Shown piece by piece: positions 52,198 through 60,879 of a stretch of 64,000 bases of DNA. A program made the translations under genes and the position numbers. Numbering within the stretch: position 1 is the stretch's first letter; each line of letters opens with the position of its first letter. Where the stretch lies: positions 124,001 to 188,000 of the forward strand of contig JAJFKT010000012.1 of the NCBI GenBank assembly GCA_021773075.1, in the 5' to 3' direction. The stretch is from Woeseiaceae bacterium (GTDB lineage: Bacteria; Pseudomonadota; Gammaproteobacteria; Steroidobacterales; Woeseiaceae). The notes beneath the pieces were generated by a model that was not told the DNA's origin, did no database searches, and saw only the letters and a list, made by a program, of their open reading frames with translations.

Positions 52198-55100
52198 TCA
52201 CTCCACCTCAATTTTCGAAGACATTGGGTCCAGTTTATCTTGATAATTGACTGCTTTTCCATCTGGATCAAATGTTGTCTTGTGAGACGCGACCGTATTC
52301 CCGTCTGCATCTATGTGTTTTTCGTATCGCGCGAATGAGCCTGGGACTTCTCCAGGCACATCTACGGTCGCGGCGACCCCACCATTCGGTAGTTCGTGAA
52401 GTTGGATATCCGGCCGTAAAGAAGCCTTGAATTTCTTCGAGAATCTTTTGAGATTGTCTGCCACTGGTTTAGCGAATCCCTTGACCAGGTCACCGCCCGG
52501 CACGAATCCAATACCAGCCGCGATCATTCCGATATTGTCACCGTCTGCTGCTGCAGCTTTAAAATCTTTGGCATCTAATGCCAATCCAGCTGGCGACATT
52601 CCCGCGCCTATGCCGAACACTGAACGCAAAGCGCTTGCGACTGGATCATTACGCGAACCAGCGCCCTGAGCCTGCTGTCGGAGCGCCTGTGCCTTGCCCG
52701 ATGCTACTAGATCGGCATAGCAGTCACGGCAATTCCCCGTTGGATCTGTATATATCGTTGGACTGTTGCCGACATACGAATAACGATTAAACATATGCGG
52801 CTGGCTCGCCGAGAACTGAATTGGATCTACTGCCAGAAAACGTCCAATTACTGGGTCATAGTACCGCGCCTGCATATAATTCAAACCGGTCGAGGAATCT
52901 TTGATATGACCGGTGTATCCAGTTTGATCATCGTTGGCAGTTGGACCTTGCAACTCCTCACCGAATGGCGTGTATTGTTCGCGCCATACTATGCTGCCAG
53001 CGCTATTCGAGCCGCTTTGGGCACTGCCCAAATAGTCTGGGTGCAGATACGTCACAACATTGTCTTTGATGCGCGCCAAGTTACCACCCGGCCCGCTAAC
53101 GTAGTCTGTCTTATTGCCGTCGGTTACAGCGTCTATGTGCACCAGCGATCCAGAAGTGTCGTATACATTGTAGATCGTCTTGCCGTTAACGATTGCTTTG
53201 ACGCGTTTCAGGTTTCCGTCGTACATGTACGTGCCGTTCGCCGTGCCAGATACGGATACGGGCTGGTCCGAGAAATCGTAAACAAACGTGAGACCACCCA
53301 ATATTGTGACGTTGCCCCGTGCATCGTGGGCGACGCTGCGCGTGCCACCTGGTCCAGTATCAGAACTTTGTGAAAGTCGATTCAATGAGTCGTAAGTCAG
53401 ATTGACGCTACGCGAACCTAGAATCTTCTGTCGTAGATTACCCAAAGCATCGTAGGTATAGCTGCCAGCGCCCCAAGGGCCGCTCGCGCTGGTTAATCGA
53501 CTTAGCGCATCGTAACCGTGGGTCCGGTTGTTGCCACTCACCGCACCGTCAGTAATCCCGATCAAATTGGCTCGCACGTCATAACTAAACGTCTGATCGA
53601 TTGCTGTTTGGCTGCCATTGCTGGACAGTAAACGCAGCGGCAGCAAACGTGCGTTTAACGTTTGAGTCAGGGCCTGTCCGTTGCCGTATGTCATGCTCGA
53701 TACGGCACCTGAAGGATGATAGTTCGTGTTTGAGGATAATGTCGCCGTGCCGTCTTTGACTGTCTTGTAGCGACCCAGACCATCCGGAGTGTAGTTGATC
53801 TGCCGCCCGGTCGGTAAGGTTTTGCGGGTCGTGTGCCCGGACGTGTTGTACAGATACGAAATTGGAAAACTGCGAGAATCCAGCGTCAAGTTTTCCGATG
53901 TCGGCAAGTTAAGATCGTTGTAGGCGTAGGTCCAGATGACGGCTGAACGATTGACCGTGAGCACATTGCCATTCGCATCGTAGCTTCGCGCGATATCGGG
54001 CGTTCCGGTGTCGGAAAAATCCGTTGTCGTCAAGCGGCCGAGGGAATCGTAACTCAGAGTGACCTTCGCAGTTCCTGTCGGCGTGTCGCAGACAGTACCG
54101 GTGGGCAAGCCCTTTTGATACGCCGTCATCTGCCCCGCGGCATCGTAGCTATAGACGGTGTCGCCACCTTCCGGTACGTGTTGCCGGCAAAGCCGCCGAC
54201 TCGCGTCATAGTAATAATACTGGCTTTGATCAACGGTAATCCCGTTCTGCGTGCCCCATTGCTGGGCGCGTTCCGTCTCACCCCAAACGTTTTGGTAGAT
54301 ATCCGTCTTCTGGTCCGAGCTGTGGTACATCGCACGGTAATTGTCGTTCCCCGGTCCGTCATACCCATACGAGTAGTAGTCCATATACGCATTGGATGGG
54401 TCGAACACACGGTGGCGATGTGATGAATAATATTCGTGTCGCGTTTGGGCAAAAGGTGATACGGATTCTGTCTCCGTCAATATCCGGCCGAGGCCATCGT
54501 AGGTAAAGTCAGTTCCTGCAGAGGTGGTGGCGCTACTTGACGGCTGAGACTTGAAGGCCACTCGGCCCAGCACGTCGTAGTTGGTGTTCACGTAGGATGA
54601 CCAACCGGTGTCCAGCGCTTCAGAGCGCTCTAATGTCGGCCTGAACAATGGGTCATAGGTGATGGTCGTTTTGGCTTGTCCTTTGGTGATCGTTTGTACA
54701 GCCCCACCACCTGAGAAGTTATAGCTGATTGAGGTGTTTGCCCACGTACCCGGTGGATTAATCAGCGTCAAACGGCCCATGGAGTCGCGCGAGAAGTTGG
54801 TCGTGTATCCGCGCGCGTCTATCGCGCTTGTCATCCAGCCATTGTCGTCGACGTATTGATAGATCGACAGCGTATCCGCGCGCTTGATTCGTTGCGGCGT
54901 GCCACGCTTCCAGTCAAGTAGTTCTGTCTTGCGATTCAATCCATCGTAGGCGGCACTGATCTGCCCGGCCGCCGCGCCGATCGTATAACGGTCATAGGCA
55001 GTCACCCGAACCCCATACTTCCAACGCTCGTGTAAGGCGCCGGTAGTAGGGTAATAGTTGTACAAATCAGTCTGCCTGGCATTCACCGTTATGGTCTTGG

Positions 55101-57027
55101 GAAGCGCCAACACCCACTCTGTCGCATTGTGTTCGTAGGTTATGTCCGTGATCCGAGGGGCAGTCGAGACATTTGAAAAAACCTTTCTCTGAATAGGACT
55201 GCCATAGGAGTACGACGCAGATGTTTGCGTAGTGTTATAACTGAGCTCCGTCGTAAATGTGTCGCCGTCTCTTGTGGTTACTGTCTTGGCGAATTGCACC
55301 GGTGTTCCAGTTGACTTCGGTAAAAGGATTCTCGATAGAGGACCGCCAACGTATAATTTTGAGATGTAAGAGCCCCCATAAGTGCCGGTCTGCACATAAT
55401 GGTTTTGAACGGTTTCAAGGACAGTGCCACCGGCGGTCTCACGGGTTTCCTGACGATCCAGCTTGCCGCCAAACTCCATCTGGTCCATGAGACCGGGCAC
55501 CAACATGATGGTCCAGTAGTGGTAATAAACCGTTTCCGAACCGTCCGGGTTCAGGACCTTCGTCCAGTTAGTGGGATCGTTCTGCGACGTGGCGATCGGA
55601 TGACCTTCATTTGGGTCTCCTACCGGGAAACGCACCTCGTCGACATCGCTCTCGTAGGTATAGGTCCATTGGGATGTCGGCATGTTGGGCCCACTGATCG
55701 TTTTCTGCGTGACCGACATGGCTTCGAGCGGCGCATGATAGATGTCGTAGTTCGTTGGTGGAGCGGGATTAACAAATCCGCCGGAACAACGAAGTGTCGT
55801 TTCGAACATCCACTCTGCGAACCCCCTGCGATGCAGGGTTTCGAAAACCGTATAGGTTCCTGTGACGCCGTTAGGGTGCGTAAGGCTCATGGTTCCACCC
55901 TGGTTCTTGCATCGCGTTCCCGTGTAGGCACGATGGTGCATATTGAGAAGATCAAAAGACCAAGACTCGCCATCTGGCCGCGTTACCGATGAGAGTATCT
56001 GTTTACTATTCCCGTAATCTCCGACAAAAACATCTGCAACACTTGCTGTCGTATAAGCATAATTCCATACCTGCCCGTTTGCCGTCGCCGTCGATATGAC
56101 TTTCGAAGTTCCGTTGTATCCGAGCGTGATTGAGCGTCCATCATTGGCATGAATTTGCGTGAGTCGATCCGAACTATCGTACTCGTACCGCACCCAGTTT
56201 CCGTGCACGTCGGTAACTTCGGTCGCCATCAACATTGCCCGAACGCGGCTGATGGCTCGGTTCGCGCTGGTATTCAGACCATCTATAGCGACTGAGCCCA
56301 GGTTTCGATGCGTAACTTGAACGTAACGATCGAAGCGATAGCGATTCCCGTTGGGCGCAATCGCTATGAATCCTTCACCGAAATCACTCGCACCGCCGCA
56401 AATCAAGTACCAGTTCTGCGCTGTGATAAATTTGGCGCTAGCAGGGAACGGAACGGTCACAGTCGGTGATTTCGCGAGGACCTGCTGCGACCCGTGGCCC
56501 GGAGCGTGCAAAATCAAGCCGTTCGAATATTCAACGGGGTACGCGAAACTGTCCGGCCCCGAGGCCAAGGAGTATTGCTGGGGACTGAAGATTGACTCAG
56601 GGTCCGAACAGCGCGCTCCTGCCCATTGATTTGCCGGCGGGGTAGACTGGTTGGCTGTAACCACATCCAGTCGGGGAACAACGTAGTTCCAGTCACCGAA
56701 TTCTACGTCGACTGAAAAACTATGATAATAGCCTTGGGTAAGCTCACGCGTAAGCGCTACCGGCAGTGCCGAGTTGCCCGGCAGAGAAATGTCGGTCTGC
56801 CGAAAAGAGATTCCCCCTGTATGGGGGTCGATACTGTCGCCGAGGAGATCAAGACCGTGCGCCGTGAGTCGATCCCCGACTTCTGATCGCTTGTCCCATT
56901 CAATAGCGGCATTGAGGACCTCGTCGCCTCCGCCTCCACCGCCTCCACCACCACGTTGAGCCAAAGCGGTCTGGTTGAGCAATAATGAGAAACAGAAAAT
57001 GGAAACAAACAAACGAACATTGGACAT
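52198..57027 (-). CDS. Exported Rhs/YD-repeat polymorphic toxin protein
   Basis: This protein of about 1609 aa has a signal peptide (FVSIFCFSLLLNQTALAQ), a Gly9 run, an N-terminal beta domain (about 40-300), many YD repeats (e.g. YEYDSSDRLTQIHANDGR, YDALGNLRQKI) and the RHS-associated core (YLHPDYLGSAQSGSN, GYTGHIKDSSTGLNYMQARYYDPVIGRFLAVDPI, NRYSYVGNSPTIYTDPTGNC). The last 176 residues after the core vary in such proteins: a Gly/Ala-rich pre-toxin stretch, then VPGEVPGSFARYEKHIDADG...TTFDPDGKAVNYQDK. The toxic activity cannot be named. Start at 57027 behind GAGGGA. Confidence 0.9.
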   Translation of the reverse strand: MSNVRLFVSIFCFSLLLNQTALAQRGGGGGGGGGDEVLNAAIEWDKRSEVGDRLTAHGLDLLGDSIDPHTGGISFRQTDISLPGNSALPVALTRELTQGYYHSFSVDVEFGDWNYVVPRLDVVTANQSTPPANQWAGARCSDPESIFSPQQYSLASGPDSFAYPVEYSNGLILHAPGHGSQQVLAKSPTVTVPFPASAKFITAQNWYLICGGASDFGEGFIAIAPNGNRYRFDRYVQVTHRNLGSVAIDGLNTSANRAISRVRAMLMATEVTDVHGNWVRYEYDSSDRLTQIHANDGRSITLGYNGTSKVISTATANGQVWNYAYTTASVADVFVGDYGNSKQILSSVTRPDGESWSFDLLNMHHRAYTGTRCKNQGGTMSLTHPNGVTGTYTVFETLHRRGFAEWMFETTLRCSGGFVNPAPPTNYDIYHAPLEAMSVTQKTISGPNMPTSQWTYTYESDVDEVRFPVGDPNEGHPIATSQNDPTNWTKVLNPDGSETVYYHYWTIMLVPGLMDQMEFGGKLDRQETRETAGGTVLETVQNHYVQTGTYGGSYISKLYVGGPLSRILLPKSTGTPVQFAKTVTTRDGDTFTTELSYNTTQTSASYSYGSPIQRKVFSNVSTAPRITDITYEHNATEWVLALPKTITVNARQTDLYNYYPTTGALHERWKYGVRVTAYDRYTIGAAAGQISAAYDGLNRKTELLDWKRGTPQRIKRADTLSIYQYVDDNGWMTSAIDARGYTTNFSRDSMGRLTLINPPGTWANTSISYNFSGGGAVQTITKGQAKTTITYDPLFRPTLERSEALDTGWSSYVNTNYDVLGRVAFKSQPSSSATTSAGTDFTYDGLGRILTETESVSPFAQTRHEYYSSHRHRVFDPSNAYMDYYSYGYDGPGNDNYRAMYHSSDQKTDIYQNVWGETERAQQWGTQNGITVDQSQYYYYDASRRLCRQHVPEGGDTVYSYDAAGQMTAYQKGLPTGTVCDTPTGTAKVTLSYDSLGRLTTTDFSDTGTPDIARSYDANGNVLTVNRSAVIWTYAYNDLNLPTSENLTLDSRSFPISYLYNTSGHTTRKTLPTGRQINYTPDGLGRYKTVKDGTATLSSNTNYHPSGAVSSMTYGNGQALTQTLNARLLPLRLLSSNGSQTAIDQTFSYDVRANLIGITDGAVSGNNRTHGYDALSRLTSASGPWGAGSYTYDALGNLRQKILGSRSVNLTYDSLNRLSQSSDTGPGGTRSVAHDARGNVTILGGLTFVYDFSDQPVSVSGTANGTYMYDGNLKRVKAIVNGKTIYNVYDTSGSLVHIDAVTDGNKTDYVSGPGGNLARIKDNVVTYLHPDYLGSAQSGSNSAGSIVWREQYTPFGEELQGPTANDDQTGYTGHIKDSSTGLNYMQARYYDPVIGRFLAVDPIQFSASQPHMFNRYSYVGNSPTIYTDPTGNCRDCYADLVASGKAQALRQQAQGAGSRNDPVASALRSVFGIGAGMSPAGLALDAKDFKAAAADGDNIGMIAAGIGFVPGGDLVKGFAKPVADNLKRFSKKFKASLRPDIQLHELPNGGVAATVDVPGEVPGSFARYEKHIDADGNTVASHKTTFDPDGKAVNYQDKLDPMSSKIEVE

Positions 57028-57589
57028 CACGTTTAATCCCTCAAGAATTCGAATATGGGTGGAATTTCAAATCTCAGCGGTACATTTCCATAGCACCGGT
57101 GCTCTCCTCAATAATTCATACTCTCTTCGACAATGTCAAATATGGGATTTTTGGCCCTGATACGAAATATCCAAATATTTCGCGATTAACTTTGCGCAGG
57201 ATTCCTGTGCACATTTTGTGCATTAGCTCTAGATTCGTTCGCAAGTAACTGACACGAATACAACCGTTGCAAATTTGCAACGCGACCAATTTTCTAATTC
57301 TCAAATCTTGGCGTATGCTGCTTAGTTCACTATGAAATTCGATGTGTCGAAAGTCATCGGTTATGTGAACAGATTAAGGCCGCGAAACTGGCACAGGAAT
57401 GCCAATAATGGTCGAAGAAATCTGCTTTGGTGTCTCTCGACCATATAAAGGATTTCAAGACTTGCGCAAAATATGCCTCGAACCGCCACAAATGACGGTC
57501 GACGTGAAGCAAAAAATCGGACAGTTGATCGACAACGAATCCAGCGAAGCAAATTGTTACGTCTTTTGACGCGGATGCCGAATATTCGG
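57028..57589. promoter_or_regulatory. Rhs upstream region with two perfect palindromes
   Basis: A gene-free stretch of 562 bp. CGAAATAT-CCAA-ATATTTCG (57163-57182) and the uninterrupted 18-bp palindrome CGTTGCAAATTTGCAACG (57265-57282) are strong operator candidates for control of rhs. Open frames near 57361-57580 overlap the neighbouring gene's 3' end and look non-coding. Confidence 0.5.
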
Positions 57590-60019
57590 TCAGTGTTCGC
57601 CGTAAGTGCTCGCAAACCAGTCGCGAAGTTCCGCTTCCTCCACAGCATTGAGCGTGAAGACATTTTCGGGAAAGTCGACTCCTGCCGTCATAGCGGCATA
57701 AATGTCGTATTCGTTCCTCGAATCGAGTGAAAGACCGGCCAGGTATTCCAAACGGAGATTTCGATCAAGATTGGGCTCATAATCTTCGAGCCAATCGGCA
57801 ACGTGCTGGCGCTGTCCCGCGAAGGACTTCAATACGTCCAGCGCTGATCGAACATCTACCTCCGCTAACGACCTTCGTAACTGATCGTTTTCGGCCAGCT
57901 TTTCTCGAATCTGTTGTGCATCAATCGACATTGGCTGCGTGCTGGACATCGTAAAAACGTCATACCCTTTGCCGTCGATCCGACTATTCCAAATGCCACC
58001 CTCCGGGAATACGTCAAAAAAAGTGCCTATCTCGCTTTTTACCGCAGCTTCATTGGTTTCATACAACGGCACCCACTGAGTAATCAAACCGCCATCGTTC
58101 AAGCGGGTCTTGCATAATTCGAAGAATTCTTCGGTGTACAAAGCTGCAGCGCCCTTTACCCACGGGTGAACCGGGTCCGCTGTAATAATGTCGAACGATT
58201 CTGTGGTTGTTGAGAGAAAGTGCCTGCCGTCGTCGTAAATAACTTCTGTCCGCGGATCGTTAAACACATCGTAGTTTTCTTTGCCAAAATATTGGGCGGC
58301 AGCCGAGACGACAACCGGTTCAATCTCTACAATCACAATTCGTTCAATCTCGTCATGCAGCACGAACGTGCCCGCGGTGACTCCCGCGCCAAAACCGATA
58401 ACAAGCACAGACTTGGGTCTGCGATGAAGTAGTGCTGGAACATGTCCAAGCAAACGTTGCAATCGCATATCCTGCGGAAATGTAGAGGCAACGACCTTGC
58501 CGCCAATATGGAAACTTCGGTATCCGGCGTTTTTTAGCTGCGTTACGGCGACAGAGGCCGTCATTCCCTCTTCCACATGCAAGTAGTCATGTGGCTCACT
58601 CCATCGATCCGTCTCACGACCGTAGCTGATCAGGCCACCATCCAATTCCGGCACAAACCGAACGGCCGAAAACGCCACTAGTGCAATAGCGGCGGTGCTG
58701 CCGACACGTTTCATAGTCGCAGGCCGCAACTGTGTCGCCACAGCGCTGGCCAAAAGGATCGCGGTTGATAAGGCGGCAACCACGATTAAAATTTGCTGTG
58801 AAATTCGGGTACCAAATGTTGGAATAAAAATAGCGCTAACCAGAATCACGGCTGCAATAGCGCCAATGGTATTTGACGCGTAAAGACGCCCGACCGCTTT
58901 TGCCGGATCAAGCCGATTGAATCCGATTGATGCGATCGCGAGCGGAAAACTAGCGCCCCAGAGAATTGTTGCCGGCAGAATTACGATGGCACAACGAAGA
59001 CCGTCATTGAACCTCTGGGCCACCCAACTTGAGCTGTCGGAAGCTAGATTGAGGTACGAACTCTCCTGCACGATGGCGATTCCCGCAATGGCAATTGCCG
59101 GAATCAATAATGCCTGGCAAATCGCCAAGGCAAATAACGGTCGCTGGCAACGCCGACAGAATACCGCGCCCGTCACACTGCCAATTCCGAGTCCACCGAG
59201 AAACAGGGCCAGAATGAGTGAAAACGTATAAACAGTTGCGCCGAGCATGATCGACAGCAACCGCGTCCAAATAACCTGCGCACCTAGCGCCGTGAAGCCC
59301 GACAGTGCCGCCACGACATATACAGTTGGGATTTGTCCACTTGCTTCTGACTCGCGCTCCGGTGATGGCTCGGCCGCCCTGTACTGCGCAGTTCGGGCCA
59401 GTCCGAGACCAATCATCGCAACTAGAACATTGATCGAAACAGCTGCAGCGGACGCGACGTATACATCGAACTCTCGAAGCAAATACATACCAGCTACTAC
59501 GCTTCCCAATACAGCGCCGACAATGTTGCCGCCGTAAAACAGGCCCAGTCGCGAGAATCCATTCGGGGTATTTTCCATCCATCGGGCGATAGCGGGCAAA
59601 GTTGCCCCCATTAGAATCGTGGGAGGAGACAGAATGAGTAGGCCGATCATTCCGCGAAGCATTAGATCCGAAATGCCTTGTGGTGCGAGAGAAACGTACC
59701 CCCTCGTTACGAGCGGAAGAACCAGCGGCACGATGACACCGAAAGCGCCGATCGCAAGTTCGATGAAGCCATAGACCTTGAGCGGGTGGTGACGCAAAGA
59801 AACGCTTCGATGAAGCAGGCCCGCACCAAGCGACATGCCACCCATAAAGCTAACCAGCAGAATGGCAAGAGATATTGCTGCAGACCCGATGGTAAACCGA
59901 AGAAGTTGAAACCAGACGACTTCGTAGACCAACGCCGCAAAGCCGCTACCGATGAAAAGAATGAGAAGGGGAGCGGTGAATTTCTTATGCGGTCCTGCTG
60001 TAGCCGACGAACTACACAC
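57590..60019 (-). CDS. Fused multi-helix transporter / spermidine-synthase-like protein
   Basis: This 809-aa protein has an N-terminal membrane part with about 12-14 helices (residues 15-450; LLILFIGSGFAALVYEVVWFQLL, FMGGMSLGAG, TILMGATLPAIARWM, repeated later as TILWGASFPLAIA). It is followed by a Rossmann methyltransferase-like domain of the SpeE type (about 475-720; SVLVIGFGAGVTAGTFV, IVIVEIEPVVVSAA, DPRTEVIYDDGRHFL, DPVHPWVKGAAALYTEEFFEL) and a C-terminal helical tail of about 90 residues. The usual GGGDG reads GFGAG, so aminopropyl transfer is uncertain. The start is a GTG at 60019. Confidence 0.85.
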   Translation of the reverse strand: MCSSSATAGPHKKFTAPLLILFIGSGFAALVYEVVWFQLLRFTIGSAAISLAILLVSFMGGMSLGAGLLHRSVSLRHHPLKVYGFIELAIGAFGVIVPLVLPLVTRGYVSLAPQGISDLMLRGMIGLLILSPPTILMGATLPAIARWMENTPNGFSRLGLFYGGNIVGAVLGSVVAGMYLLREFDVYVASAAAVSINVLVAMIGLGLARTAQYRAAEPSPERESEASGQIPTVYVVAALSGFTALGAQVIWTRLLSIMLGATVYTFSLILALFLGGLGIGSVTGAVFCRRCQRPLFALAICQALLIPAIAIAGIAIVQESSYLNLASDSSSWVAQRFNDGLRCAIVILPATILWGASFPLAIASIGFNRLDPAKAVGRLYASNTIGAIAAVILVSAIFIPTFGTRISQQILIVVAALSTAILLASAVATQLRPATMKRVGSTAAIALVAFSAVRFVPELDGGLISYGRETDRWSEPHDYLHVEEGMTASVAVTQLKNAGYRSFHIGGKVVASTFPQDMRLQRLLGHVPALLHRRPKSVLVIGFGAGVTAGTFVLHDEIERIVIVEIEPVVVSAAAQYFGKENYDVFNDPRTEVIYDDGRHFLSTTTESFDIITADPVHPWVKGAAALYTEEFFELCKTRLNDGGLITQWVPLYETNEAAVKSEIGTFFDVFPEGGIWNSRIDGKGYDVFTMSSTQPMSIDAQQIREKLAENDQLRRSLAEVDVRSALDVLKSFAGQRQHVADWLEDYEPNLDRNLRLEYLAGLSLDSRNEYDIYAAMTAGVDFPENVFTLNAVEEAELRDWFASTYGEH

Positions 60020-60879
60020 TTGAGGTGAATTCAGGATCTATGTTCCTCGATATTCTAATCGTCGTGCGACCGTACCTCAGCAAACGTCGATCTGCACGCC
60101 ACACTACTTATCGAACTAAGTTAAAAACGCGGCCGTTACGTATCTCGCAACTATTCGGATCGGCTCTCCCGGCGACCGCCTCCTGTGCTGCAGTCAAACT
60201 ACGTGAAAGGGTGATCAGAGTACTTCTAGCGCTTGGAGAATCGATTCGCACGGCGATCAGGTTTTCTGATCCTTCAGTGATCTTCGGGACGATATTTTCG
60301 CTGTCAAGTATCGCGGACACCGGGGGTCAACCCCGAGCAAGTCTGGGTTGTGTGAGGGTGCGCATAAGGTGACATTAGCGCGTTAAGAAATTCAATGACA
60401 TACGTAACCACCGTCCACCATAAGATGACATCAATAGCCCCCATAGGCTGACATATTCACGGCTCATAGACGCATAAGCTGAGATTTTCACCACATCAAG
60501 ACAGTCGCCTTTCAGCACGACCCTATCTTACTGTATTTTATGACAAAATATTACTGGGGAAAATTCAGCTTTCTCGTTGTCAGTCAGAACCGTCCGCTCG
60601 CCCAGGCCCATGTGGTGTTCTTAACTTTTGCATACAAGTTAGCCGTTAATTTCTGTGGAATGGTTGGGGATGTCGACTCATACATCAGATGACGGAGATG
60701 AAAGGCACGAATGCACTTTCGCAGTGCTTAGAAAGAAGCAGCAACAGTCGGATTGGACAGGTGCAGATCCGACTCATTCAGGTACTAGGGATTTTCCCTC
60801 GTAAACGGACAATTGCAGAACTCGCAGCAAGATTAACTCGATCAGATAGTCGGTAGAAACGATCAATCGATGACTCTGG
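60020..60879. other. Gene-free 860-bp stretch with transposon-end-like repeats
   Basis: No credible gene is found; a 115-codon plus-strand frame at 60025-60372 lacks a ribosome binding site and coding character. The middle holds several direct repeats (separate entry), which suggests the scar or end of a mobile element. Confidence 0.5.
60362..60488. repeat. Cluster of direct repeats resembling an IS21/Tn7-type end
   Basis: Four to five copies of a CATAAG-TGACAT word lie in the same direction: GCATAAGGTGACATTA (60362), CCATAAGATGACATCA (60418), CCATAGGCTGACATAT (60441) and GCATAAGCTGAGATTT (60472), with a weaker TCAATGACATACG near 60392. Multiple same-direction transposase sites at one end are typical of IS21 and Tn7-like elements. 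No transposase is present. Confidence 0.55.

Noticed and set aside
57361-57663. Minus-strand 100-codon frame at the 3' end of the transporter/SpeE gene
   Set aside because: It overlaps the real gene in another frame and has no start signal or recognisable domain.
60025-60372. 115-codon plus-strand frame before the DsbD gene
   Set aside because: Arg-rich composition, no ribosome binding site and no family resemblance; judged non-coding.
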